Shown in pieces: positions 42,346 through 52,576 of a DNA stretch of 64,000 nucleotides; the stretch's first letter is position 1; every line of letters begins with the position of its first letter. Source of the DNA: Neostapfia colusana (Eukaryota > Streptophyta > Magnoliopsida > Poales > Poaceae); contig JASWHV010000013.1 of NCBI GenBank assembly GCA_030760725.1, forward strand, positions 35,560,699 through 35,624,698, given 5' to 3'. The translations under genes were made by a program, and so were the position numbers. The notes under the pieces were generated by a model that searched no databases, was not told the DNA's origin, and was given only the letters and a program-made list of their open reading frames with translations.

Positions 42346-43616
42346 ACTCATGAGACTAAAGATGATGAGAACTTGATAATGTTAATGAGCATGGAATCGG
42401 GGAGATCTAGGCATGCTTGGTTCGTGGATGTTGCTGAATGAGATGGTGGTTTACTTGTCGTAGATCTAAGAACCGGTTCATGCGAGCATATGCCAGAAAA
42501 ACAGTGTCACCACAAGTCCAAGTATGGGTGCGGCTTAGATGACTAATTAGGTGTGTTGCTAGCTTGTTATGGACCGTTGGATGGCGCGGGGAATTGGAGT
42601 CGAGAGGGACTTCCCTGGGAACTACATGGCACAAGAGGGGGCCCGTAGGTGGGAAAATGGAGATTCGAGCCTGCCGGTGAAACCTCAGTGGGTCCGTACA
42701 TCCTAGTAGCCCCTTTGTAAAGGCTACTTTGTGATCTCTTGGCCATACACCGACGGTTGTGTACTGGTATAATGGAGGTTTCTCTAGTCGCTGACGGGTG
42801 ACGAAATCACGAACTTGTGGGTAAAGTGTTGCCACCTCTGCAGAGTGTAAAACTATCATGATAGCCTTGCTTCCGGTCACAAGCACCTGGCCAACTTCCA
42901 TGATTAGAGGCAAAACTTGGGATGTTTATTTGGGTATGGTTATGGTATGGTCATTGGTATTGGTTTTTGGACTGTTTTGAGTCATGAAAATGAGTTTGGT
43001 TTCGGTTAGAATATGAGATGGTTATGAATATTTATGAGTATGAGATGAACTTGAGAAAGATTATTGGCTTGTTGAGGCTTGATAAATATTGAATTAAGAT
43101 GAAAGAATGTTGACGAAATTACTTGGTTATGTTGGGATTAAACTCACCTAGAAATAGTTGCTGTTTTTGCCATGTTTGTGAAATAAAATTTGTTTGCTGC
43201 AATGAGCCATTTTATTCCATACCTTGTTGTAAGCTACATGTCATACTTTTCCTGCACTTGCTGAGTACGACATATACTCACCCTTGCATTCCCACATATA
43301 CATCAGCTACAGGTGAAGAATACTTTGAGGACCATGTGGAATACTAGGCGTGCGCACTACCGTCAACATGCCTGTGGAGTTGAAGTTGGAGCCTGCTATC
43401 TTAGCCATTTTCCGTTGTCGTCTAGAGTCTTCCGCTACAAGAATAAGTTAGATATTCATGAGTGAGACATTGAGTCATTGTAATAAAGTACTTAAACTCT
43501 ATTTATTCGTGGTTATATTCTGAATTCAGTTTGTGGAATACATGTGTATGTGTGATGAACATCCTGGGCACACATATGCATTCACTTCGTTCTATTTTCG
43601 GAACCGGGTGTCACAT
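42346..43616 (+). repeat. Inverted partial G-family LTR (opposite orientation)
   Basis: Plus-oriented copy of about the last 1.27 kb of a G LTR, ending GGAACCGGGTGTCACA at 43616. With 41682-42345 it makes a head-to-head inverted repeat. Its CTTGCTGAG hairpin is at 43257-43280, and CATCAGCTACAG/GTGA follows near 43304-43316. It also covers the segment around 42400 that H's insertion splits in the 3' LTR. Confidence 0.88.
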
Positions 43617-45023
43617 TTATTTAGAGTAGGTTTTCACTTAATTATAACTGCTGTGATCAAGTTAAGAAAAGTGGATTAAAAGAGGCATAACTCGAGTAGG
43701 CCATTTCCTACTCGTGAACAGTAATTAAGGGGGATCAATCGGAAGAGTTGGGAGTTGATCCACTTAATTGGGAAATGGAGACCGGGCAGTATGGATGGAA
43801 GGATCAAGGCGTGGTCCCATGAACCTAGTCTCTGTCTGAGTCAGTTAAGGCCCGTTCTCGTGTGTGCCCTGCTGGACAAGTTTAAGTTGTGTACCGGATG
43901 CATAATGGCAATATGGGACCCAGAAAACTGATGTAACATGTTAACCTAGGTGTCGAGGCAATCCCCACCATATTATGCAGATGCTGAAAGGAGGGAGAAG
44001 TTGGCTCTACGTGGGTTTGCCATTATGAGACTTACTCCAAGTCTGTGGGAGCGGTTCTACATTTGGGCGTCGTGTGAAAGGTTGCCACATACGACGTTTA
44101 GGGGATTGGTTGATTACCGGTCTCGGACGGGCGTATGTATCATGTCATCTAGGTGTTTTTTATTCAAATCACCGTCGCTCACGGTAGTGAGTATACTTGT
44201 TCTCTATGTCATGACGTAGTAATAAACTGGGGGAAAGAAATGTGCTTCGTGATTAATCCTCATATTGGAGATGAAAGATAAGAAATACCTTCACTAAATA
44301 TACTTTCTACCTTGGGCTAGTAGCATCGAGACAAAGCGTTTCTTGTTTGATTGTGGAGTCTCAACGTTGATGGCGCAAGCTATGTATGGGTATAGGGTAG
44401 CTCACTAAATTTGCATTCTCCTCAGGAAAGTGGCATCGAGATGAAGCGTTTCTTGTTTGATTGTGGAGTCTCGCTGTAAATTGGGCGAGGATTATAAAAG
44501 TTGCTTAAAACTGGAAGTAAGGACTCTCTGTTAGCTCAAGTTCATATTTTATGCGAACTTGTTTATTTAGCCCTCCGTTTCCAGCATTTAGATTTCCATG
44601 TGTAGGTTTTCGGTTAAGTCTTGGTGAGTATAAGCTCACGGTTTGTTGATCCATTATTTTGCAGGTAACGTTGCATAAGGCAACGTTAGGGAGGAAGGGA
44701 GATCCTAGCGGGGCAGCACCCGATGAGGGGTGTGAGTCTCACTTGGAACCCTGCACGCTGCCGTGTTTGGGTGTAATGCTAGTGTGAAGCATCCGCGGGC
44801 AGGATGGCTTCCTTTTGCTTAGCGTAGGCTATAGTTCGTGAGTTGTATTCTTATCTTCCGCTGCAAATGTACGTCTGTACATTCTTTGTAAAATGTGACA
44901 ATATTATGTATTAATGACAAATATTGTTGTGTATGTGTGTTTTTTGATGATATTCTATTAGGTGCCGCATCACACGGCACCACCCAATGTGATTCCTGGA
45001 CTGTCGGGGCAGTGGTACCCACA
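43617..45023 (+). repeat. LTR E: 3' part of a C/D-type LTR
   Basis: It shares the C/D order of blocks: ACCGGATGC near 43895, the GTTTGATTGTGGA box twice, GGTTAAGTCTTGGTGAG with the hairpin (44617-44639), TTATTTTGCAG/GT (44654-44666) and the U5 hairpin GGTGCCG...CGGCACC (44961-44981). It ends GGTACCCACA. The sequence is well diverged from both C and D, so it is a third family member. The upstream two thirds of the LTR are absent. Confidence 0.8.
44290..44510 (+). repeat. Tandem duplication (about 110 bp) in LTR E
   Basis: Two diverged copies. Each contains GCATCGAGA followed by AAGCGTTTCTTGTTTGATTG, at 44323-44362 and 44433-44472. C and D have a single copy. Confidence 0.75.
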
Positions 45024-45301
45024 ATATTGACCGGGATAAAATGGGCAACTTTTGAGAGCCGGTCAATGATCACCCATACTGAATCATGTTTCTGAAATGT
45101 AGTGGGTAAAACAACGATGAAATCCATGCTCACATTCTCCCATTTCCAGGAAGGAATGCCTAGCGGTTGACACAGTCCCGGTTTCTTCATATGGTCAGCC
45201 TTAACCCTCTGGCATGTATCACACTCGGACATGTATTTCGTGATCTCCCGCTTCATCTGTGTCCAGCAAAATTTGTCTCTGAGTTCTTGATACATCTTCT
45301 C
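45024..45301 (-). pseudogene. Integrase fragment of an A-like element
   Basis: About 90 codons, antisense to LTR E. The reading is KMYQELRDKFCWTQMKR, CDTCQRVKADHMKK, WKWENVSMDFIVVLP and VIIDRLSKVAHFIPVN. This covers the C-terminal half of the zinc finger and the first catalytic Asp region. It is close to A's integrase but distinct. LTR E abuts it on the left and the Cassandra-type element on the right. The remaining gene is not in the window. Confidence 0.88.
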
Positions 45302-45543
45302 TGATGGTTCTCTAGTATCATAGACTGTCCCCACATACCACCACTCGTCTTTTCTGTGCACTTTGTCCTCACTCGTGCGCACCCGGGAAAACTTCCCGGT
45401 CGGTCACCCATCCCCAAATTCCTCCAGGCCAAGCACGCTTAACCCCGGAGTTCTTTGCAGGTGGGCTTCCAGAAAAGAAGGTATACCTTGGTGGTATGAG
45501 TACTCTATCAATCCTATTAACCCGGGAGCTAGGATATCACACA
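45302..45543 (-). repeat. Cassandra 3' LTR
   Basis: TGATGGTTCTCTAG to ATATCACACA on the plus strand. It differs from the other LTR at only a few positions (for example AGTATC/AGGATC, CCAGGCC/CCGGGCC), so the insertion is fairly recent. Confidence 0.9.
45376..45468 (-). promoter_or_regulatory. 5S rRNA-like segment with pol III internal promoter (left LTR)
   Basis: The minus strand reads AGAACTCCGGGGTTAAGC, then GTGCTTGG, then GGATGGGTGACC and CGGGAAGT. In plant 5S rRNA the corresponding order is AACTCCG, TTAAGCGTGCTTGG (A-box/intermediate region) and GGATGGGTGACC (C-box region). Known Cassandra elements are thought to use this promoter for RNA polymerase III transcription. Confidence 0.88.
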
Positions 45544-45787
45544 ATCCACCCCCTTAGAAGACCGACGTCCTCGTCGGTCAACGCCAAGACAGGAACGTCC
45601 CCTCTTAGCCACGTCCGTACGTTCAGTACTGGCATACGCATATCGTACGTCCGGTTAGCAGCATACGTACCATACCGTGTCCCACACAGAGGACCCACGC
45701 GTCATGCATATGTACCTGCGTCCCTGACCCGTACGCTACCGTATCCTTGTCACTGACCCGTACGCACCCGTGAAACTGCGAGGGTCA

Positions 45788-45799
45788 GCTCTGATACCA
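45788..45799 (-). other. Cassandra primer-binding site (tRNA-iMet)
   Basis: TGGTATCAGAGC on the minus strand, 4 bases inside the 5' LTR. It is the same primer used by A, F and D. Confidence 0.9.
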
Positions 45800-45803
45800 T
45801 TTC

Positions 45804-46044
45804 TGATGGTTCTCTAGGATCATAGACTGTCCCCACATACCACCACTCGTCTTTTCTGTGCACTTTGTCCTCACTCGTGCGCACCCGGGAAAACTTCCCG
45901 GTCGGTCACCCATCCCCAAATTCCTCCGGGCCAAGCACGCTTAACCCGGAGTTCTTTGCAGGTGGGCTTCCGGAAAAGAAAGTATACCTTGGTGGTATGA
46001 GTACTCTATTAATCCTATTAACCCGGGAGCTACGATATCACACA
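45804..46044 (-). repeat. Cassandra 5' LTR
   Basis: Second copy of 45302-45543, ending ATATCACACA. Its right neighbour is D's LTR sequence from about 46047. Confidence 0.9.
45879..45967 (-). promoter_or_regulatory. 5S rRNA-like segment with pol III internal promoter (right LTR)
   Basis: Same motif order as the left copy, with GGTTAAGCGTGCTTGG and GGATGGGTGACC intact. As the 5' LTR copy, this is the one that would drive element transcription. Confidence 0.88.
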
Positions 46045-46046
46045 AT

Positions 46047-49000
46047 AAAGAGGAGGGGCCATCTCCAAAAAGAAAAATGCAAACTGATGTTTAAAAAGTT
46101 GTATTTGCAATGACCAACTCATTAGATCAGAGGGCATATTCAAACTCCCCAGGTTCAAATTGCAGAGGGGGCAAATTTGGAGCAAATTTGGAGGTGCTTT
46201 GATATGAATATCAAAGGGACTTGTGAATTCCACCCAAATTTGAATTTAAATTTGAAACTGAGGCACAACTTGTCAAATTATCAATTGGCTTGTGAATTTG
46301 AGCTCCCTATGAGTGAAGTTTGCAATGTGCCAAAAATCTGGAGATATTTGAGCAAGAAACTTGGTGGGGCCCAATTGTCATAGAAGAGGAGGGAAAAACT
46401 TAGCACATAAGTCTTGCTCTCGGATTAGACCGAGCTCCCGGCGCCACCGAGGCGGCAGCCACCGCCACCTCCTGCTCGAGCTGCCCCCCCCCCCCACGCG
46501 CGGGCGCCAGAGGCGTTTTGTCCGGCGCTTATCCCTCCCACCGAAGCAAACACGAAGCCTCTCACTCGTACCGTGGCCTCCTTTTGCTTCCGCGCCCGAA
46601 AAACAACCGCCGGCGACGTCTCCATTTCCCTCGGTTGTCCACCAGCTCGCGCCCTCTTCTGCTCGAGTCGTCCACACAAAAAGGGAGCGCAATCGAGTGC
46701 ACAAGATCCTCCACAGCTCGGTCCCATCGTTCCTGGCTCGTGGGGCGCCCAAATCGACGATCAACGTGAGGTACTAACGCTCACCGGCGAAAGGGCAACT
46801 CAGGTCACCGTGGACAGCTCATACCGAGGCTTTTCACGGCCGAGCAAGCACCCTCCGAGACGCGCCGGGACGTCATGCTGCTCTCCCTCGAGTTTCAGCC
46901 GTGCAACGTAGCTTGGGAATTTCAAGTTCTTCCCTCGGACGAGGAAAACCTACCCGCGGGTAAGAACTGTTGAAATTAACGCTTAATTCTCGGTTAAAGT
47001 TGTTCATTTTGCGCACACCAGAGCTAGAGAGGATAGGGAACCTTTTTCCTCCACAACCCTAGCTAGAAACACCGTGGTTACAGCTAATTTTGAGCTTTTC
47101 GGTCGACGGCCATGGCGGGAACGCGCGGGCGCACGGTGACAACCGGTTTGCCGTCGTTTCCGAGCCAGGTTGAGGCCGCCGAGATTGCCTGACCTCCACT
47201 GATGCTTTAGAGCGGATCCGCCGAGCTTTTGGCAGGCTAGTGTGCTCGGGCGACGGTGCCGATCATCACCGAAGGCCGCGGCTCGTCGCCGGCCTACTTC
47301 CGGCCACCGGCAGCCCGAGCCAACCCCGTAGACATGTTCCCCGACCCTGAAAACCCCCAGGCAGCGAGTACCGAGCCGGGAGACGGCCGGGAAGCCGACT
47401 CCGGCGAGCCCCGATGAGTTGCCGGCGAGGGGGCGGCGCGGGAAAAAGGGGATGGGCCGAGGTTGAAGACGACCGGCCGGTCCCACCTGTCAGCGGCGAT
47501 ACTTTAAATCTTCGATCCGCTGCGGCCTCGGATCCGGTGTGGTGGCGCGGGAAAAGGTCTGTGGCCCCGTGTGGCTCGTCTTTCTGCGGTCGACACGTGG
47601 CCCTGTGGCCCACAGGCAGAGTTTGAACTTTTCCCGAATTAATTTGAATTCCAGATTTGGTTCAAACTTTGGATCTGCATAACTTTTCCTAGAGAGCTCC
47701 AAATTTAGTGATTCAAATTGGGTTGGATTCAAGATGAGATGCTCTATCCAAATATGCAACCCAATTTGCATGAAAACCAATAGAAAATTCTGGAAAATTC
47801 TTTAAAGCTTTTCAGCAAAAGAATTTTAGAGGGAGTTTGGTTCATCCAAAATTCCCCAAATTTTGCCAGGATATTAGGAGACTCCTGTAAATGTTTCAGC
47901 TCATTTGGAGTGGATTTAGTTAGAGTAATTCTAATTCCATGTTTCTGTATTCAAATAAATACAGAAATATTTTCAAAGAATTTCCAAAACTTGGAAATTC
48001 AGTTCTAGCCATCCCTTAGCTCCAAAAATCCTAGGAAAATTCATGTATACTCCCTGAGCTATGTATGAAATTATAGTAAACTTGAATTTGCATGAAAGTG
48101 CAAATTTAATCAGAATTAATTCCTTTTTGCTTAAATGCTTAGGGAATTGTTCTGGGTGATCCACTTAGTGAAATGTTCTAAATTTTGGTCCAGAGGACTT
48201 TGTTGTGACAAGGGACTCCCAAGAAAATTCCCAGATCCATTGGAGCCCTGGATCATTAGTGTTCTGTTCAATCATTAGTTAATCCCCACACAAGTGATGA
48301 ACCTCACTTCCTACTTGAGGATAGTGCTTAGACACACATCCAAACCACCACCCCCAGTGTCATTTTAAATTCTTAAACTTGTCTGTAGCACTGTTAGCAA
48401 AGGTTTTACAATTAAACATGTATGCATCTTCATAACATGTAGTGATTAAACGTGGATAAGTAAATAAGAAGTTGAGCTTGGATCAAGGAGCAAAAAGGCA
48501 GGGATTAAGCCTCAAGTCATCATCAGCAACTAACTTCATCTTATCTGACTTAAGTCACCTGCAAAACCAAGGCAAGCCCCGGTTTGCACTTAAGTTGTTT
48601 TTAAAGTTTTCCCTTTTGTTCACTATTATTGGTCGAGGTTTGTATGTGCATTAGGTCCAGGATGTTTGATACTCCACTTGCATAACCAAACATGAACCCT
48701 GAGTTCAAGGGTAGAAGTGTGTCATCGCTGTAGAATAAGGCCGTGCTAAATAGGCTAGGACAGCCGGTAGAATACGAGTAGTTGGAATCTACTCGAGAGC
48801 TTTGTTCCAGGACCACATAAGTGGGGTTGGAAAAGGTAGCGAACTAAAGTTTACGTTTCTAAAGATGAGACCGGGCAGAGGGGTTAGACAGCGACAAGAC
48901 GAGGTCTTGGTCGAGTATCTCTGCCCGTGTCGGTCAAGGACCGAAGCGTATGCGGCCCTGGGAGCAAGTATTGAGTTGTGTACCGGATGCTTACTGATAT

Positions 49001-49979
49001 ATGGGAACCAGGAAACCGATGTACCGGGTACACTGGATTGTAGAGGCATACCACATCGTCTCGTTAGACCTATGAGCCCGAGACGGCGCGACCGGTTCTA
49101 CAGTTTAGTGGCCTGAGAAAGGTTGCCACATACGACGTAATGAAGGACGCCAGAGTTGGGTCTTCAGAGGCAGGCGTATGTGTCGAGTTATCCGGGTAGT
49201 GTTTGATTCGAATCACCGTCCCTCGCGGTTATGAGTACCGCTTGCTCACTGCGCTGCGACGTAGTAATCAAGTTGTGTGTGAATATTTTGCCAAAGTTTT
49301 AAATGCTGTTGTGCTAATTATAAATTGCATAAAAACCATGGTTGAAGTAGAGATAGAGCAAACTAAAGTTATTTTTCACCTTGGGCCAAGTAACATTGGA
49401 ATGAAGCGTTTCTTGTTTGATTGTGGAGTTCCAATGTTGCTGGGCCAAGATCACTACTATTATGGCTAAAATCTGAAAGTTAAGGATGAACTCGTAGGCG
49501 AGTCTTTTTGCAAATGACAGGCTTAAGTCTTAGGTTACTTTCATGTAGAGTTTCATGTCTTAGGAGAGACGGTTAAGTCTTGCTGAGCCTTTGTGCTCAC
49601 TCTTGCTATATAAGTGGTTTTGCAGGTAAACTTCGACGCTATAATGAGGGTTGTCCGGTGAGACTCGGGAACTTCTGAGTCATGTCACACTTGGAGAACC
49701 TAGCCGCTGCCATGTCTTCGTGTTGCTAGCGAGAGGAGTCCCCGGGCTGGATCTCTTCTTGAGTGCTGCTTAGATAATCATCGTGAGCTGTTTATAGACT
49801 TCCGTTGTAGCTATTTTTGTAAATTATTTATAAAGAATAGTTGTAAGATTTCACTTTTGATTTGTGTAATACTGTGTTCCTTATATGTGTGCTGTTGGGT
49901 GCCGCATAACACGGTACCACACAATGCGATTCCTCGGGCAAGGCGGCACGACCCCGTGATCGAGACCGGGCCCCCCTCA
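46047..49979 (+). repeat. Element D 5' LTR (5'-truncated, 3.9 kb)
   Basis: It begins AAAGAGGAGGGGCC, which matches D's 3' LTR from about 56217, and ends CCCCCCTCA before the PBS. An AT-rich head is followed by a GC-rich part (46380-47630) with a 12-C run at 46484-46495 and CCCACCTGTCAGCGG near 47482, then an AT-rich tail. TTTGATTGTGGA lies at 49415-49426, the CTTGCTGAG hairpin at 49579-49599, GGTTTTGCAG/GT at 49616-49627 and the U5 hairpin at 49898-49918. A 138-codon frame at 46361-46777 recurs at 56533-56949 only because the LTR is duplicated. Confidence 0.9.
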
Positions 49980-49982
49980 GCG

Positions 49983-49994
49983 TGGTATCAGAGC
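49983..49994 (+). other. Element D primer-binding site (tRNA-iMet)
   Basis: TGGTATCAGAGC, 3 bases after the LTR end CTCA. Confidence 0.95.
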
Positions 49995-51525
49995 CGCATT
50001 GGTAATAGCACACGGAGTAAGGATCGTATTACGACAAAAACTTAGGATACGGTGAGGAAACGATATTAGGCCCACATAAGGACTATAGTAGTATAGTTAC
50101 TTAAAGTGGCATTGCTAACTTACTTGTTATAATTCTGAAATTTTGATTATGCAACGACGCACCTACGTTCTGGTAAGAATGGTAAGGAACGCCACCGAAA
50201 GCGGTTCAATTTCGGTTAGCTCCCCTGACGAGGAATGTGGTTCAGGGAAAGATCTCACAGCTTGGTGTGAGACGTCAATATGAACTCCTGGACTCTCCAT
50301 GTTCCTGAGTTCATATGAAACGCTGATCCCTAGCGTGCATTAGGCAAGTAAGTGGAGACCCCATCGTGTGGTCAGTAACGCGATAGAGTGTTCGTCTGGA
50401 AGTAGCCCAGGAGGACATACGCAGCGCTTGCCATCGGCGTGCCCTGCAGGGCAGTAGGTGGTATCCGTTGGGTTGATAACATTCCCAACCGTGAAGACCC
50501 GTTCATGACATACTCGGGTTCCCCGTCGTGTGGTGTTGAAACACGATCACGTGCCTTGAGACGTGGCTTAACTCAAGGACGGCCGTATGGCAATGATACG
50601 GGCGTTTGTATTTACTTTTAAATATGGAACTGCCTGAAATGAAATAACCTTTGAGTGCACCACTATTGAGTGTTCTTCTGCAGGTACTAACCACGTATGT
50701 ATCCCGTGTAGTACACGTGTGCGAGAGACCGTCTTAGCGCCACTGATAAAACGGATATGCCGATATAATCCGGCTTAGGATTTTCTTTGGTGAGGCAACG
50801 TAGTACCGACATGTTCTTACGGTGCATCGACATCGTACTACACTTAATAACCTCTTCCCTATTAAGAAATAATTCATGAGCTAACTTTCAACTAAAAATG
50901 GAAGTTTGAAACAAATATTAGTTATTGAACTCTTATTTTGAGCTAAGATTCAAATGAGAGTATAACTAGGTGTCAAAGTTTTCAAAAACAGAGTGCTCTG
51001 TTTCTGGCAGAAATGTTTGCTGGACTTTGACAGAGCATAACTCTGAGTATATTTAACCAATTAAGGTGTATGATACAGTTCTGGAAAGATTTTTAAGTGC
51101 TCTACAACTTATTTGTAGACCTCCAGAGCAAAATCACACGTTAAGTTGGTGAAAAGTCCAGTCGAAGGCAAACTGTTCAGAACCAGGACAGTAGCAAAAA
51201 CCTCTCTGGACCTTTCTGTTTTTAAGCCATAACTTCCTGTAGAAAAATCCTTAAGGAGCACATAAGTACTTGTTGGAAAGCTACTAAAGTTTACTAAAAC
51301 TTTGGTATTGAACTCAAGTCAAGAATCTGTTGATAACTTGAGTAAAATTTGGAGTTTGTGTGAGCTGGTCAGGGTAGTCCCGCTGATTAGCTTAGCGTAC
51401 ATAAGATTTGTTTAAACATGAATGTGGTTATGCTTTCATATAGTTCATGAAATGTTCATGTTTTACTTATCTTTACTTACTACTGAGATAGAATTTTGAT
51501 TGACTCAAAATTTTGTTTCGTGCAG
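49995..51525 (+). other. Element D leader
   Basis: About 1.5 kb between PBS and gag. It contains a 44-codon ORF (50149-50283), TTCTTCTGCAG/GTA (50673-50685), the block shared with A's leader (50737-50840; GAGGCAACGTAGTACCGAC and GCATCGACATC), and AT-rich sequence ending in the acceptor-like GTTTCGTGCAG. No larger ORF is supported. Confidence 0.6.
50149..50283 (+). pseudogene. Possible accessory-ORF remnant in element D (44 codons)
   Basis: The ORF begins MQRRTYVLVRMVRNATESG and ends in a TGA. Its basic, Arg-rich start and position recall the accessory ORF starts of G (MPVTRRTTRIRTR) and F (MVRMIRTARK). The conserved W and coiled-coil regions are absent. The similarity is weak and could be chance. 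Confidence 0.3.
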
Positions 51526-52564
51526 TAGGGTACGCACACATCCTAAAATGGAGATTGGAGGTTCCAGTCGAGGTGGGAATGACTCGACTTCATCACAAGA
51601 GCCATCGCCAACCGGATTGGCTGAAATTATGGCGAAGATGAATGAAACTCTCCAAACTCTAGTTCAGCAAGGCGTAGATCGAGAAGCTCAACATCACATG
51701 CCAACCTAGAGCACGTATCTGGATTTCTTGGCGACACAACCGCCGGTATTCTCTGAGGCGGCTGACCATTGTGAAGCAAATCACTGGTTACGTGTCATTG
51801 AGTCCAAGCTTGGGTTGATCCGGTGTGACGAATTCTCGAAGACTCTATATGCCACTCAACAGCTTCACGGCTTTGCTGGAGCATGGTGGGCAGAGTACCT
51901 TGCTGTGCAACCAGCAGGGCATCGTGTCACATGGGCGGAGTTCCAGGCTGCATTTCGTGCTCGTTTCATCCCTGCGGGCATAATGCAAACCAGTCTGGAT
52001 GAGTTCTGGATTCTGAAGCAAGGGGACATGAGTGTTATTGAGTATGCGAAGGAATTCAATCGCTTAGCTCAATATGTCCCTGACTATGTGAAATCACCAT
52101 CCATGAGGGGTTATCATTTTTATCGAGGGCTGACCACTAGGCTGCGATGTGAATTGGCTCAAGTTAGTCAAGAGAATTTTGATGAGTTCGTGAGCTGTGC
52201 TATTGCTCAAGAATATTATTCCAACCTTTACCTCAAAGAAAAGAGGGAGAGGGACTCATCACAAGATGAAGGCAATCGTCTACCTCAGAAGTATCGGTTG
52301 GTAATCCGTTCACCTTCCGGTCGAGAGATTCCACAAGAGGTGCAATCATTCTGGGAGTGTGACGACTCTTCTACTCCACAGAGGTCTTATTCACCTCCAC
52401 CGCAGCAGCAAATTATTTCTTATGCACCTCAGTATCAACAAAGTGCACTAGAATATTATTGCCCTCAAGAGGTTGAAGATGAACAGGTTGATATCTCAGC
52501 TGAACCGAGTGCTGTCCCACTTCATATTGACAATGAGCTCAATGTCTATAAGGCAACTGAATAG
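51526..52564 (+). pseudogene. Element D gag (two nonsense codons, no zinc knuckle seen)
   Basis: Same frame as the protease/RT segment that follows. Start options are the ATG at 51549 (MEIGGSSRGG) or a spliced start at the acceptor 51513-51525. The Gag domain is well preserved (FLATQPPVFSEAADHCEA, WAEYLAVQPAGHRVTWAEF, ARFIPAGIMQTSLDEF, LKQGDMSVIEYAKEFNRL). Nonsense codons are TAG at 51707-51709, where A has Gln, and TAG at 52562-52564. The C-terminal part is Gln/Pro-rich and then acidic. Unlike A and F it has no C-x2-C-x4-H-x4-C motif between Gag and protease. Confidence 0.9.
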
Positions 52565-52576
52565 AACAGCAACAAC

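Larger units (their letters stand above)
45302..46044 (-). mobile_element. Cassandra-type TRIM retrotransposon (743 bp)
   Basis: Two LTRs of about 241 bp (45302-45543 and 45804-46044) flank a 260-bp interior with no ORF. The minus strand has a PBS TGGTATCAGAGC (45788-45799) and a purine-rich AAGGGGGTGGAT (45544-45555) before the LTR start TGTGTGATATC. The LTRs contain a 5S rRNA-like segment, the defining trait of Cassandra, a non-autonomous TRIM family widespread in plants. It has no protein of its own and must use another element's enzymes. Flanking 5-mers (ttctc and ataaa) do not match. The left flank is integrase sequence and the right flank D's LTR, so a rearrangement followed insertion. 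Confidence 0.9.

Noticed and set aside
45376..45468. A genuine 5S rRNA gene
   Set aside because: The 5S-like segment lies in a 242-bp LTR repeated 500 bp away, with PBS and PPT in place. It lacks the normal 5S 5' end and has a rearranged middle. It is LTR-resident 5S-derived sequence.
46361..46777. 138-codon ORF in D's 5' LTR, with a near-identical copy at 56533-56949
   Set aside because: The two copies are the two LTRs of one element, so identity reflects LTR duplication and not selection. The protein is low-complexity Arg/Ser/Pro from GC-rich DNA and includes a 12-C run.
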